Shown in pieces: positions 21,927 to 31,228 of a DNA stretch of 64,000 nt. The first letter of the stretch is position 1; every line of letters begins with the position of its first letter. This stretch comes from Aurifilum marmelostoma. Its lineage: Eukaryota > Ascomycota > Sordariomycetes > Diaporthales > Cryphonectriaceae. The notes under the pieces were generated by a model that worked only from the letters and a program-made list of their open reading frames with translations, was not told the DNA's origin and made no database searches. Position numbers and translations under genes: made by a program. The stretch spans positions 1,054,001-1,118,000 of the forward strand of contig JAMXSV010000003.1 of assembly GCA_027559495.1 (NCBI GenBank). Reading direction: 5' to 3'.

Positions 21927-24900
21927 ATGGCAACCCTGCCGCATTACCGCCCACCGCGAGGTCGTTGGTTTTTTGGTTCTTTTTCTGCTCAGGAGCTGGC
22001 CCAGCTCTGGTCCATTGTGGCGGCGGACGAGCCTCCTTGCGGGTGAGGGACTGCACAAGGTGTAGGCACCCTTCTGGTGTTTTTGCCGGGACGCAATCTG
22101 GTTCATGCGACAGATCTAATCTCCTGGTCGGAAGCACTGGACACACCCCACCTCGGAGCAGCAAGGACCCAGCGAAGGACTGCTTCAGACTTTGAGAGCT
22201 CACCATGCTAACGTTGAACCAGTGCATAGTGACGAGAGATCAGCTCCCTTGCGGCCGTGTACGAGAAGATTGATCCCGAGGGAAAGCCCCAGAACTTGTC
22301 CCGCACCTTTTCAGGGGGTTTATTCTCACGTAACACTTCGAGGATGGATCCCAACGAGTTGCGATTCCGAGCCCAGCAGTCCCCACGAAGCGATGCCACC
22401 ACGATGAACTCCCTCGTTTCTCCTCCCCGTAACCGACTTTCCCAGACGTTCCAACAGCCCGTTCAAGACCCCCGATCCAACCTGTCCCGCCGATTCACCA
22501 CCGACTCGGGGCTTGTACCAACATTGTCATCAAACATGGGCGCTCGCGGCTCAGAGCAGGAGTACCAGGTGCGTGGTTGCGGTCCGTGTTTATGCGGTTG
22601 CGCGTCTGTTTCGGGCTGGCCACCAGGCTCGAGACGCAGGCTAGACGTAGAAACATAAGCTGCTGTTGCTTCTTGACAGTCTTGGAACACTCTTCGTTGG
22701 CCGGACTGTGCTGACCTTTCCTGAAGCAGGAGATGCAACGATTGCAATTGGTGCGTGTGCTGTCGAAACAACCCCCCCCCCCCCCAAATCCCTCTCCTTT
22801 TCTTCCCAGAAACAACTTGGCGGGTAGTATTGTTGCCCAGAGATGACATCTGCTAACAGCCTGGCAGATAGAAAAGAAGCGCATGGAGTATGAGAAGATC
22901 CGAGAACAGAAGCGACTTTTCGAGGCCGAGATGGCGAAACACGAGGTGGAGCTTTCGCAGATGATGGAGGAGCACGGCAGACTTGCTGGGCATCAGTCCG
23001 AGCCAACGACACCCCCCGAGTATCGCGAGACTTCGACCGGCTTTCCTTCCATGTTCTCCAGGCCAAATCGGTACTCGTTGTCTAGCCTGACATCTCCCCC
23101 CGGCATGACCAACCGCTCAGCACGGTCGGGATCCATCCTCGCATCGCCGCAGTCGGGCATCCCGCTGAACCGCTTTGCCTTTGATGACCAGCTGCCGTCG
23201 TGGTCGCAGCAGACGTCGAGGAGAAACAGCGATGAGGACGAGAAGGAGGAGGCTGTTCGCCAGGACCCCACGTCTCATCGCTCAACCAACGCGTACGTAG
23301 GTTTTTTATTTTGTCACAATGATCCATTATTTCCGAGTGGAAGCGGGCTTGGGGGTTCAGGGGCTCCAATCCACCGTGAAGTTGCCATTGCAGAACAGTT
23401 TCGCTGCAGCAGGCAGATTTGGGCGGCTACCGACATGGCGGCGAAGCGTGCTGTGCTCTGGCAAAATCGCCTTCAAGTTGTTGGGCCTGCTATCATCCTC
23501 CCATCCCATCTTTTGATGCGGCGCTTGATTTATTGTTTCTTCCTGGATTTCAGTATTGCGCCTCCTCTCATTGGACATCGCGTTTGGTATTGTTGCTCGC
23601 TCAACACTTCAGACGACCTGGACAATAGCATTGCACACCCCCCCTCCCAAATCTATCGATCCGTACCTCAAAAGTGGCAGGTTGCTCGACACCAATCCAA
23701 CAACTTTCTCAACTTAGTGCACCTCACCCGTTTCCATCTTTCCTTCCGCTACCTTTTCTCAACCACCTTCACCCTCTGGCATCCCCAACTCTTGTCCCCG
23801 ACTTCCCACTCCTGCACACTTACTCCGTATTTGGACATATTTCCTGGATCACTTCTACTTCAACCGCTTTCGCGCAGCAGAGACAAGTGCTACTTACTTC
23901 TTGAGCATCGCTTCAGACTCTCTATTCCCCGCGCAGCTACCTCGCGCCTTTGGACCTTTTGGAGCTTCCTTGTCTGTCCATTTTCACCATCTTGATGCTC
24001 GGTGTGCATGCTAACACAGAAGGCGTTTGCGACAGTGTCAACCGCTATTCCATGCCCGTGACGAAATCTCGCACTGGCTTCTACGATATTGGCCTTGACC
24101 AAGCAAACACGACGGGATTTCTGTTCGGTGACGACGACAGCACGCCCGAAGCCAAGATCTACGCGCAAAACAACGTCGAGGACAGCTTCTCTACTCTCGT
24201 CTCGCGGCCCAATATGGTGAGTGATCAGTCGGTTCTGAAAATTGTCATCGCGCCCTCGCCCTCCCCTCGCCTCACATTTGGCGCCGGACCACAGCAAGCG
24301 CTGTTGGTCAAAACACGTTACTCCTATCTCACTTACACAGACGCTCTGGACGCGGTTGACTTTTGTTGATTGCTTCCACTCCCCTCCGTTCACTTCCATG
24401 TCTTTCCTCAAGTCTTTCTTGTTCACTTCCAACTCCTATTCTTTCTCAAACTTTCTGTCACTTTGCACCGTTCACACGCGAAAGCCTCATCCGCGCCCCT
24501 CACAGCCAGCTCAACAGGGCCTCAACAAGGCCTTGTGAAGTTGTGACCTTCGTGAAAACTTCCCCATTGCCTGCCCTTATCTCGCACCTGCTTCCAAGGA
24601 GCTCGCGTCTGCATGCTTCTTTTCCTTTCCATTGTTTCCATTTGAACCTATCCCTTACCCTCTCTTTCTTTTTCTCTTTGCCCACCACCACCCTTCCCTG
24701 CCCGTCTTCCTCAACGCGAGTCTTCTACGGCTCAGTTCGCCTACCAAACACTGAGCTCTTCCCACTTTCCGTCATCGCACCCTCAAAAATCACGCTTCCA
24801 TCAACGTTGTTGGCCAATTAAACACAATGTCATCTCTGACTTTTTCGCTGCAGTCTTCCATGTCCTCCGAGACGTCCAACATTGGTGGTCGTTCTGCCGC

Positions 24901-27101
24901 CTACCGACACTCCCTCGAGATGAAGCCCATCGACCAGAAGTTCGCTGAGCAGAAGTTCGTCGAGAACGACGCTCCTGCTTCGACTGCTAACAACACCACC
25001 GTGCTTGCCACCCCCTCCCAAGTTGCAGCCGTCCTTCTCTGCCAACGACATTCCCACCCTTAAGACGGTGTCGGGCTCTGCTGTCGGCACCACCCCCAAC
25101 CATGCTGCGCAGCAACACCTGCACAACCACAATGCCAGCATGGGCCGCATTCCTGCTGGTGCCCTGCCCAACCGTCACAGCCGCGAGCTGTCTGCCGATG
25201 GCCGCGACAATGTCCCTGCCGTCAACTACCAGTCTCTTGGCTCGACCCTGCACGCTAACGCCGCGCCCTTCGGTCCTGCCCTCTCCCAGGCCTCCCAGTC
25301 TGCGACTGTGAACACCATGGCCAGCCCTCAGGGCCTGGCCAATTACAACAACGCCTATTATGGCAACAATGGCTACAGCAGTGCTGGCACTGGCAGCTCT
25401 GTCGGCTTCAGCAGCCCCGCTGCCTCTGCAGGCTTTGGCAGCCCCGCTGGACCTGCTGGACCCTCCAACTTTACCAGCCCCGTCGGTCCTATGAACGGCG
25501 GCACGGGTTACCACGCTGTTCCTCTGCTGTCCGCACAGATGAACGGTCTGTCTCTGAATGGCACGGCTGGCTACTCTAATGCCAACTACGTCGGATACGG
25601 TGCTGTCTACGCTCCTCCCCAGCCTCGTGACAGCCAGGCTCGCATCATCCAGAGCCGCCGTCAGCAGGACAATGAGGGTGAGTACACCAATGGCACCAAT
25701 GACTCCTTTGCTGGAAACCGCTAACATTTCGCTTAGCTATGAGCCGCTTCAACGGTCAGCCTCTCGAGGCTTACGGTGGAAACATCTACGAGCTTTGCAA
25801 GGATCAGCACGGCTGCCGCTACCTCCAGAAGCAGCTGGAGAACCGCGACCCCGAGCAGATCCACAAGATTTGGCTGGAGACCTCGTCTCATGTGATCGAG
25901 CTCATGACTGACCCCTTTGGAAACTACCTCTGCCAGAAGCTCTTTGAGTACTGCAACGACGACGAGCGCACTGTTCTTGTCCAGAACGCTTCGCGCGACA
26001 TGGTCCGTATTGCTTTGAACCAGCACGGCACCCGCGCCCTCCAGAAGATGATCGAGCACATCTCAAATGATGATCAGGTGCAGCTCATCATCGAGGCCCT
26101 TCGTGACCGTGTCGTCGAGCTCATCCAGGACCTGAATGGCAACCACGTCATCCAGAAGTGTCTCAACAAGCTCAGCTCCCTCGACGCCCAGTTCATTTTC
26201 GATGCCGTTGGCACCAGCTGCGTTGAGGTCGGCACCCACCGTCACGGCTGCTGTGTGCTGCAGCGCTGCATCGACCACGCCTCTGGCGACCAGAAGGTCT
26301 TGCTCATCCAGCGCATCACCGAGCACGCCGTGGCCCTTGTGCAGGATCCCTTTGGCAACTATGTTGTCCAATATATCATCGACCTGAACGAGCCCATGTT
26401 TACCGAGCCCCTGGTGCAGCAGTTCCACGGCAAGATCACCCAGCTGTCCCGCCACAAGTTCAGCTCCAACGTCATCGAGAAGTGTCTCCGATGCGCCTCA
26501 GATGAATCCAAGGATATGATCGTGGAGGAGCTGCTGGCGCCTGGCGAGATTGAGCGCCTCATCCGCGACTCGTATGCCAACTACGTCATCCAGACGTCTC
26601 TGGAGCATGCTACCTTGTACATGAAGAAGGAGCTGATCGAGGCCATTCGCCCCATTCTTCCTGCCGTCCGCCAGACGCCCTACGGACGAAAGATCCAAGC
26701 CAAGGTCAACGCCTACGACTCTCACGGTGGTCGCGCCGGCAGCGAGCAGGTCACCCCGGTTGATCCCACCCAGGGTCAAATTCCCCTTCGCCCGGCCCAC
26801 CCGCGAGGATCGTCCAACAGCAACAGCACCTCAATCCTGGCTCCTGGCTACCAGAACGGCGTCAATGGCATCAGTGGTACGCGGGGGTCTCAGGCTTTCC
26901 CTTCCAGCTCCATGATCACAGTTCCGCCCCCTCAGCCTCAGCGGACTCAGCAGTTCCCTCTCCCCTCAGCAGTTTGCGAACCGCATCACCGGTGCCGGTT
27001 TTGCTAAGGTCAACGGCGCCCCAGGCTTTGGCGAGGGCATCGCTACCAATGGCATTCATGCTTCTGATTCCTCCGAGAACGGAGAGCAGAACTTCTTCTA
27101 G
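21927..27101 (+). CDS. puf3: Puf3-like Pumilio RNA-binding protein (two apparent frameshifts)
   Basis: Proposed exons: 21927-22042, 22244-22568, 22730-22750, 22868-23292, 24036-24216, 24854-25677 and 25737-27101. All junctions are GT-AG and phase-consistent, and most acceptors follow a CTAAC or CTGAC branch. The N-terminal half is Ser/Asn/Gly-rich with a coiled coil (EMQRLQLIEKKRMEYEKI). The C-terminal half has eight PUF repeats; their RNA-contact residues (CR-Q, NY-Q, TR-Q, NH-Q, CC-Q, NY-Q, SN-E, NY-Q) predict a UGUANAUA target, the Puf3 type. Yeast Puf3 controls mRNAs for mitochondrial proteins. Two +1 shifts are needed: near 25009-25016 (a C5 run) and near 26955-26966; without the second the protein stops at 27007. 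With both corrected it is about 1084 aa. The first exon is the least certain; a conservative start is the ATG at 22344. Confidence 0.85.
22730..22750 (+). other. 21-base microexon of the PUF gene
   Basis: Seven codons (EMQRLQL) flanked by GCTGACC...GCAG on the left and GTGCGT on the right. It joins EQEYQ to IEKKRMEYE in frame and completes one uninterrupted coiled coil. Skipping it keeps frame. Confidence 0.7.
22772..22785. repeat. poly-C tract inside a PUF intron
   Basis: Fourteen consecutive C residues between the microexon and the next exon. One of the longest of many poly-C/G tracts in this window. Confidence 0.85.
23640..24035 (+). promoter_or_regulatory. candidate internal promoter/leader in a long PUF intron
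   Basis: The 743-base intron (23293-24035) is unusually long here. Its last 400 bases are C/T-rich like other leaders in this window. An ATG at 23995 is in frame with the following exon (24036) across the acceptor, so a transcript starting inside the intron could encode a shorter protein lacking the coiled coil. Confidence 0.4.
24360..24853 (+). promoter_or_regulatory. second candidate internal promoter/leader in the PUF gene
   Basis: The 637-base intron (24217-24853) is also pyrimidine-rich. An ATG at 24827, in an AAACACA-ATG context, is in frame with the exon beginning at 24854. The same segment supplies CTGAC branch and CTGCAG acceptor for the long transcript. Confidence 0.45.
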
Positions 27102-28679
27102 TCTGCCTCCGTTGTACAACACTCGCGGTACGGGCATCGCTTTTTAGATCCCCTTTGGCCATTAACAACAACTCGCACCAGTCCTCCCCTGTTCCATTTG
27201 CTTTGGTTTTCGGCTCGGCGTTTTGGTCACGGCTCACGGAATTCACCCATGACGATGGCCCACGACGTCAATGAACTCATCAGCATCCGACTTTCCTCGA
27301 TGGCGGACGATGGCTGGCCGCGCTGGACTCAAGCTGGGCTCTGCCTTTTCTTCAGCAGCCTACATTCGAAATGCGCTTGTCTCGAGTCTCTGCATTGCAT
27401 CGCACGGAGTACTACCCGCTAGGATAGAGCGCTCACTGTCTATCCCCCTGGAAGCTGCTCTGCGCAACAATTTGGGATCTTACGGCACGTTTCGGAGCCG
27501 GACACTTGACGGCTCCCTGCTTTTCTTCTTCGTCTGTTTTTTTCTTCTTTTCTTTCTGTCTTCTCTTTCTTTTCCCAAAAGGTGAAAGATAGGGTTCGTT
27601 GGCTGCATGGAAGCCTAGCTTCTGCTGCATTGGTTTCACTTCTTTTGGCTTTGATCTGGATAATGGACCACTTTCTGGCTCCTCCATCTCCTGGATCGGA
27701 TCTTCGCCACCAAAACCGAATTTGCAGAATACTCTCAGATCATCGATCATTCGGCCTTTTACAGCAAACATACGGCGAGCAAGATTTCTCACAGGTCATG
27801 CAAATATTCTTACAGCATCTATTATTATGACCTGTACACCATTTTGAGCGCATCTCGAGACTCCCGTCGCCTCTTCTTCACTTGGGGTGTCTACGCGCAC
27901 GAGGTCTTCATCGGGCTCGGTATCGCCCCTCTCTTTTTCTTTTCTTGGAAGGACAGTCAGTCTCTGGCTGGGCCTTGAGGGTAGATAATCGCATTCTTCA
28001 TGGTGCGGGAGAACAATACCATAGAAAATTTTGATCTTTTTCAGTCGTTCTTTTGCCGAGACATCGATAGATGTCTTATAGTCTCGAAGTGCTTGCTTCC
28101 AGTGTCTCCATGATATTCTGACCTCCTTAGTCCCACGACGCCCGTTTCTTTCCCACACTACATCCTATTCGAATGGTTGAGGCTTCTTCTAAATGGATAC
28201 CAACAATCCATGTCTACCTCCTACAAGTCCACCTCGTACGTCAGGATATATCCTCTCCTTCGGTCCAATAACTATATTCCTGTCTCTTGTGGCATGTCTT
28301 TTCACATGCACAAAATGGCCTCTGTCAAGTCAGCATGCCAAGTGAATGTTTCAACACTTCATCGTCGGCGCGACGCAATTAAAAGGAAACAGGATTCTGG
28401 GTCGGGCAGCAATGCCGTAAGTCGTGGTATTCCGATTTGCTCTTTTTCTTTTTTTGCTATCGTAAACGCCCAAGATCCGCATCCATGCAGTGCCCTGAAA
28501 ATAGAATGACCCTCGTTTTGGTTTCAACCAATTCCCTCGCCCTCCTGGTCTCCTTCACAAACCAGAAGAAAACCTCGGGTAGCAGCAAGAGAACCATAAT
28601 CTCCAGTCCGAGCAACCCGAGATTCCACCCAACATCAACACCCTCCCGAACGGCAGCAATCCCATCAGGGGCGAGCCGC
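27102..28679. other. convergent spacer, PUF / RPL15 3' ends
   Basis: 1.6 kb tail-to-tail. Frames of up to 120 codons on both strands look non-coding. A CT-rich stretch at about 27520-27580 is the only notable composition feature. Confidence 0.55.
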
Positions 28680-29700
28680 TTATCGGTAGCGCCACAGGGA
28701 CAGGGTGTTGTGCTTCTTCCAGGTCTTTCTGCGGCCGGCCTTGGTCTTGGTGTAGCGGTGGCCCTTGTTGAGGCCGCGGGACTTCTTGCCGGTAGCAGTC
28801 AGGCCACGGGCCTCGCGGTGCTTGTGGACGGGGTTGACGATCCAGTTGATGCGAGGGTCGATGCGGATAGCCTTGTGCTGGGGGTCGACGAGGATGACCT
28901 CGTAGTACTTGTAGGTGGAGTCCTGGTTGATCCAGTACGAGTTCAGGACGCGCAGGTTGGCGCAGCGGCGGCCGACACGCTCCTCGGCGGTGGCGGCGAG
29001 GGAGCGCTGGTACTTGAGCTGGTTCACACCCTGGTTGGTGGGCTTGCCTGTGGCGAGGAAGAAAAAAGGGTCAGTCTCAACATTGGCTTGCGGGAGGGGG
29101 GAAAAGAACAGCTAAAGTAGCAGAGCGAGCCCCGTTCTGGTGTGAGACCGTGAAGAACATACCATAGGTGGCACCCTTAGGGACGGGGCGCTTGCGACCA
29201 CCACGGCGGACGCGGACGCGGTAGATAACATAGCCCTGCTTGGCCTTGTATCCGAGGCGGCGGGCCTTGTCGGGGCGCGAGGGGCGCGAGGCGCGGTGGA
29301 TGACGTTCAATTGACGGAGCTATATTGATGCACTCTCAGCAGATGTTCACAGAGTGTATAGCAGAGACGGTCGTTTGCCTGCTCTGCTCCTTGACCAAAG
29401 ACTTTCTTGAGGGTCCCAAGAAGGCGATTGGTCTAGGGACCCAGAGAGGAACAAAACGGAGCCCATCCACAGGTTCTGCGCAATTGAAAAATGTGTTGGC
29501 GGTTTTCAACGTACTTCCCAGCAGCGAACGCGCAGCAGAAACTGCAGAACATCGCTCTGCTTCTTCTTCTGAAGCTCCTCGACGTCTGTATTATTAGTTC
29601 GTCAGCGGGCTTGTCGAATTCTTAGGGATCAATGGGGAAAGGGTCGGTCAGGCGATCGGATCGTGAGGCTTCGTAGGGACGTACACTTAAGGGCACCCAT
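28680..29700 (-). CDS. RPL15: 60S ribosomal protein eL15
   Basis: Four coding exons, 29700-29685 (16 bases), 29585-29515, 29319-29163 and 29047-28680, encode 203 aa, the family length. Introns begin GTACGT, GTACGT and GTATGT. Conserved blocks include MGALKY, VEELQKKKQSDVLQFLLRVRCWE, RASRPSRPDKARRLGYKAKQG, RKRPVPKGATYGKPTNQGV and the C-terminal KHNTLSLWRYR. eL15 is an essential core protein of the large subunit. A further intron sits in the 5' untranslated leader. The three coding introns are 99, 195 and 115 bases; I looked for box C/D or H/ACA snoRNA motifs in the first two and found none convincing. Confidence 0.97.
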
Positions 29701-29705
29701 GGTTG

Positions 29706-29790
29706 CTGTTGACCACAACAGAAGGTTCGATTAGTAGATATTCAACGAGAAGGCGGATGTCGTGAGGTCGTGAAAGAAGAACAGACATAC
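29706..29790 (-). other. 5' untranslated intron of RPL15
   Basis: On the minus strand GTATGT begins the intron, TACTAAT is the branch site and AACAG ends it five bases before the start codon. All three signals are near-consensus. Leader introns are common in fungal ribosomal protein genes. Confidence 0.75.
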
Positions 29791-29944
29791 CAGATTTGAG
29801 GATTAAATTTGACCTGGGTTGGGTGGGTTAGTGAGGATGTCGTTTTGAGAGAGGGTCGAGAAGAGAAAGTTCGCAGCAGGCCTAAGCAGAGCAAATTGTT
29901 CCTGTGGCTCCACGCCAATTGGCCAAAAAAGACCCACTATGGTG

Positions 29945-29950
29945 CACGTG
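29945..29950. promoter_or_regulatory. CACGTG E-box upstream of RPL15
   Basis: Palindromic CACGTG about 245 bases before the RPL15 start codon, upstream of the leader intron. It is a possible bHLH site; function not shown. Confidence 0.3.
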
Positions 29951-30226
29951 ATCATGGCTAAATTTCGGGCGCTGGCTGCTACTCAGAACGAAGGGGCCCT
30001 GGGGGACCCACACCCCTGGAAAGGGCGATGGGGTTTAGCCTTAGTACTGAGACCCCGGGCATTCAATCATACAATTGCTCCCCAAGATACTGACATCGTA
30101 TAGGGCGCGTAGCCGTTTTTGAAACTTTATGGGATTGATTTCCTTGGGTTGCTCGCCCAGCTATTGTACCTGCTTCTAGTTGACAACCTTTCCCTTACCA
30201 GACAATCCAGAGAGGACCATCTTCAG

Positions 30227-31228
30227 TCAGATTTTGTCCGCCTGCTTCTCAGATACAGCAATGATGTCCATGAGCTTGTCAACACAGCTGACAGCCTGTT
30301 CTCCCCAAGTTGGTGAGCCCTTCATCAACTTCTCCGCGCTTTTCTGATGCATGTCCAACGCCATCTGGCCTGGCCCCTTCAAAGCATCCCAGGGCGGGGT
30401 CAGCAGCTGAGCCCGGTCTTCAGCATCCACTGAGAGACCAATATTTTGCTCAATGATACTCCCGCCGTACTGAACCCCATATAGCAGAACCCTCTCTGCC
30501 TGCGACACGTCCTCCTTCCATGTAGCACGCAACTCTTTGATTTGCATGTTACCCTGCGCCAGTGTCCTCGCGTTGGCCTGCTCATGAGTGGCCACTAGGT
30601 CGCGGCAATACTGCAAAATTTCACGACCAGACTTGGCCAGTGATTCGTCTTCGGGAAACGGCGGACCATGTTCCTTGGTGGTACTAGATTTGTGGGAACG
30701 CTCGAGATCACCGCAGGTTTTCTTGAGCAGCTCGCTGTATCTAAGGGCCGCCTCGTTGCTGGCAGCGTAGTCAGTCAACCGCCTCAAGAAACCTGGGATG
30801 GGGGTGGCTTCTCACAATTCCTCACTAGACTTGTTGAGGAAGGCCTCTGCGCTCTTCCGCTTGGTCTCGATGATCTTCTTGAACTTGTCGGCGAATTGAA
30901 TTCTATCGTTCCTCTCCTTGTCCTTGAATTTGTTCTGCCATTCGGCCCACGACTGGAACTGCCTTTGCACTTTGTCAGCATCTGTGATGGATGGCAAAGT
31001 CCTGAGGTGTATACATACTTCTTGGTCTCGGCTTCTAGAAGCTTGTCAGCGTTGCTCGTTCGCGGGGCCAGTGCACGTCTCTTCTGCGATCGCTCCTGTG
31101 GCGGGTCCCATAGATCGTCTTCTTCTATGGTAGCTATGGATACGGTCAGCAGCCAGTCCTTGCAGCTTTTTGAAGGATTGCAAGCATTGCTCACGCTTCG
31201 CCTTCCTCTTCGCTGCTTTCGGGGGCAT
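30227..31228 (-). CDS. unrecognised coiled-coil protein
   Basis: Four exons, 31228-31195, 31133-31019, 30962-30816 and 30758-30227, encode 275 aa. Introns are GTGAGC...TAG (61 bases), GTATGT...AAG (56) and GTGAGA...CAG (57, CTGAC branch); all phases fit. The N-terminus MPPKAAKRKAK is strongly basic, resembling a nuclear localisation signal, followed by a DDLWDPPQERSQKRR segment. Residues about 40-130 are charged and helical (KFKDKERNDRIQFADKFKK), and the C-terminal half is predicted mostly helical with no membrane span. I do not recognise the family. The clean splice structure and biased codon phase argue that it is a real gene. It may be a lineage-restricted nuclear protein; this is inference from the basic N-terminus only. 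Confidence 0.7.

Noticed and set aside
29320..29514. intronic snoRNA in RPL15
   Set aside because: No paired C and D boxes or H/ACA structure with correct spacing on the transcribed strand.
30781..30815. 33-base intron in the coiled-coil gene (GTGAGG donor to CCCAG)
   Set aside because: Too short for a fungal intron and without a branch site. The 57-base intron 30759-30815 has a CTGAC branch and fits phase.
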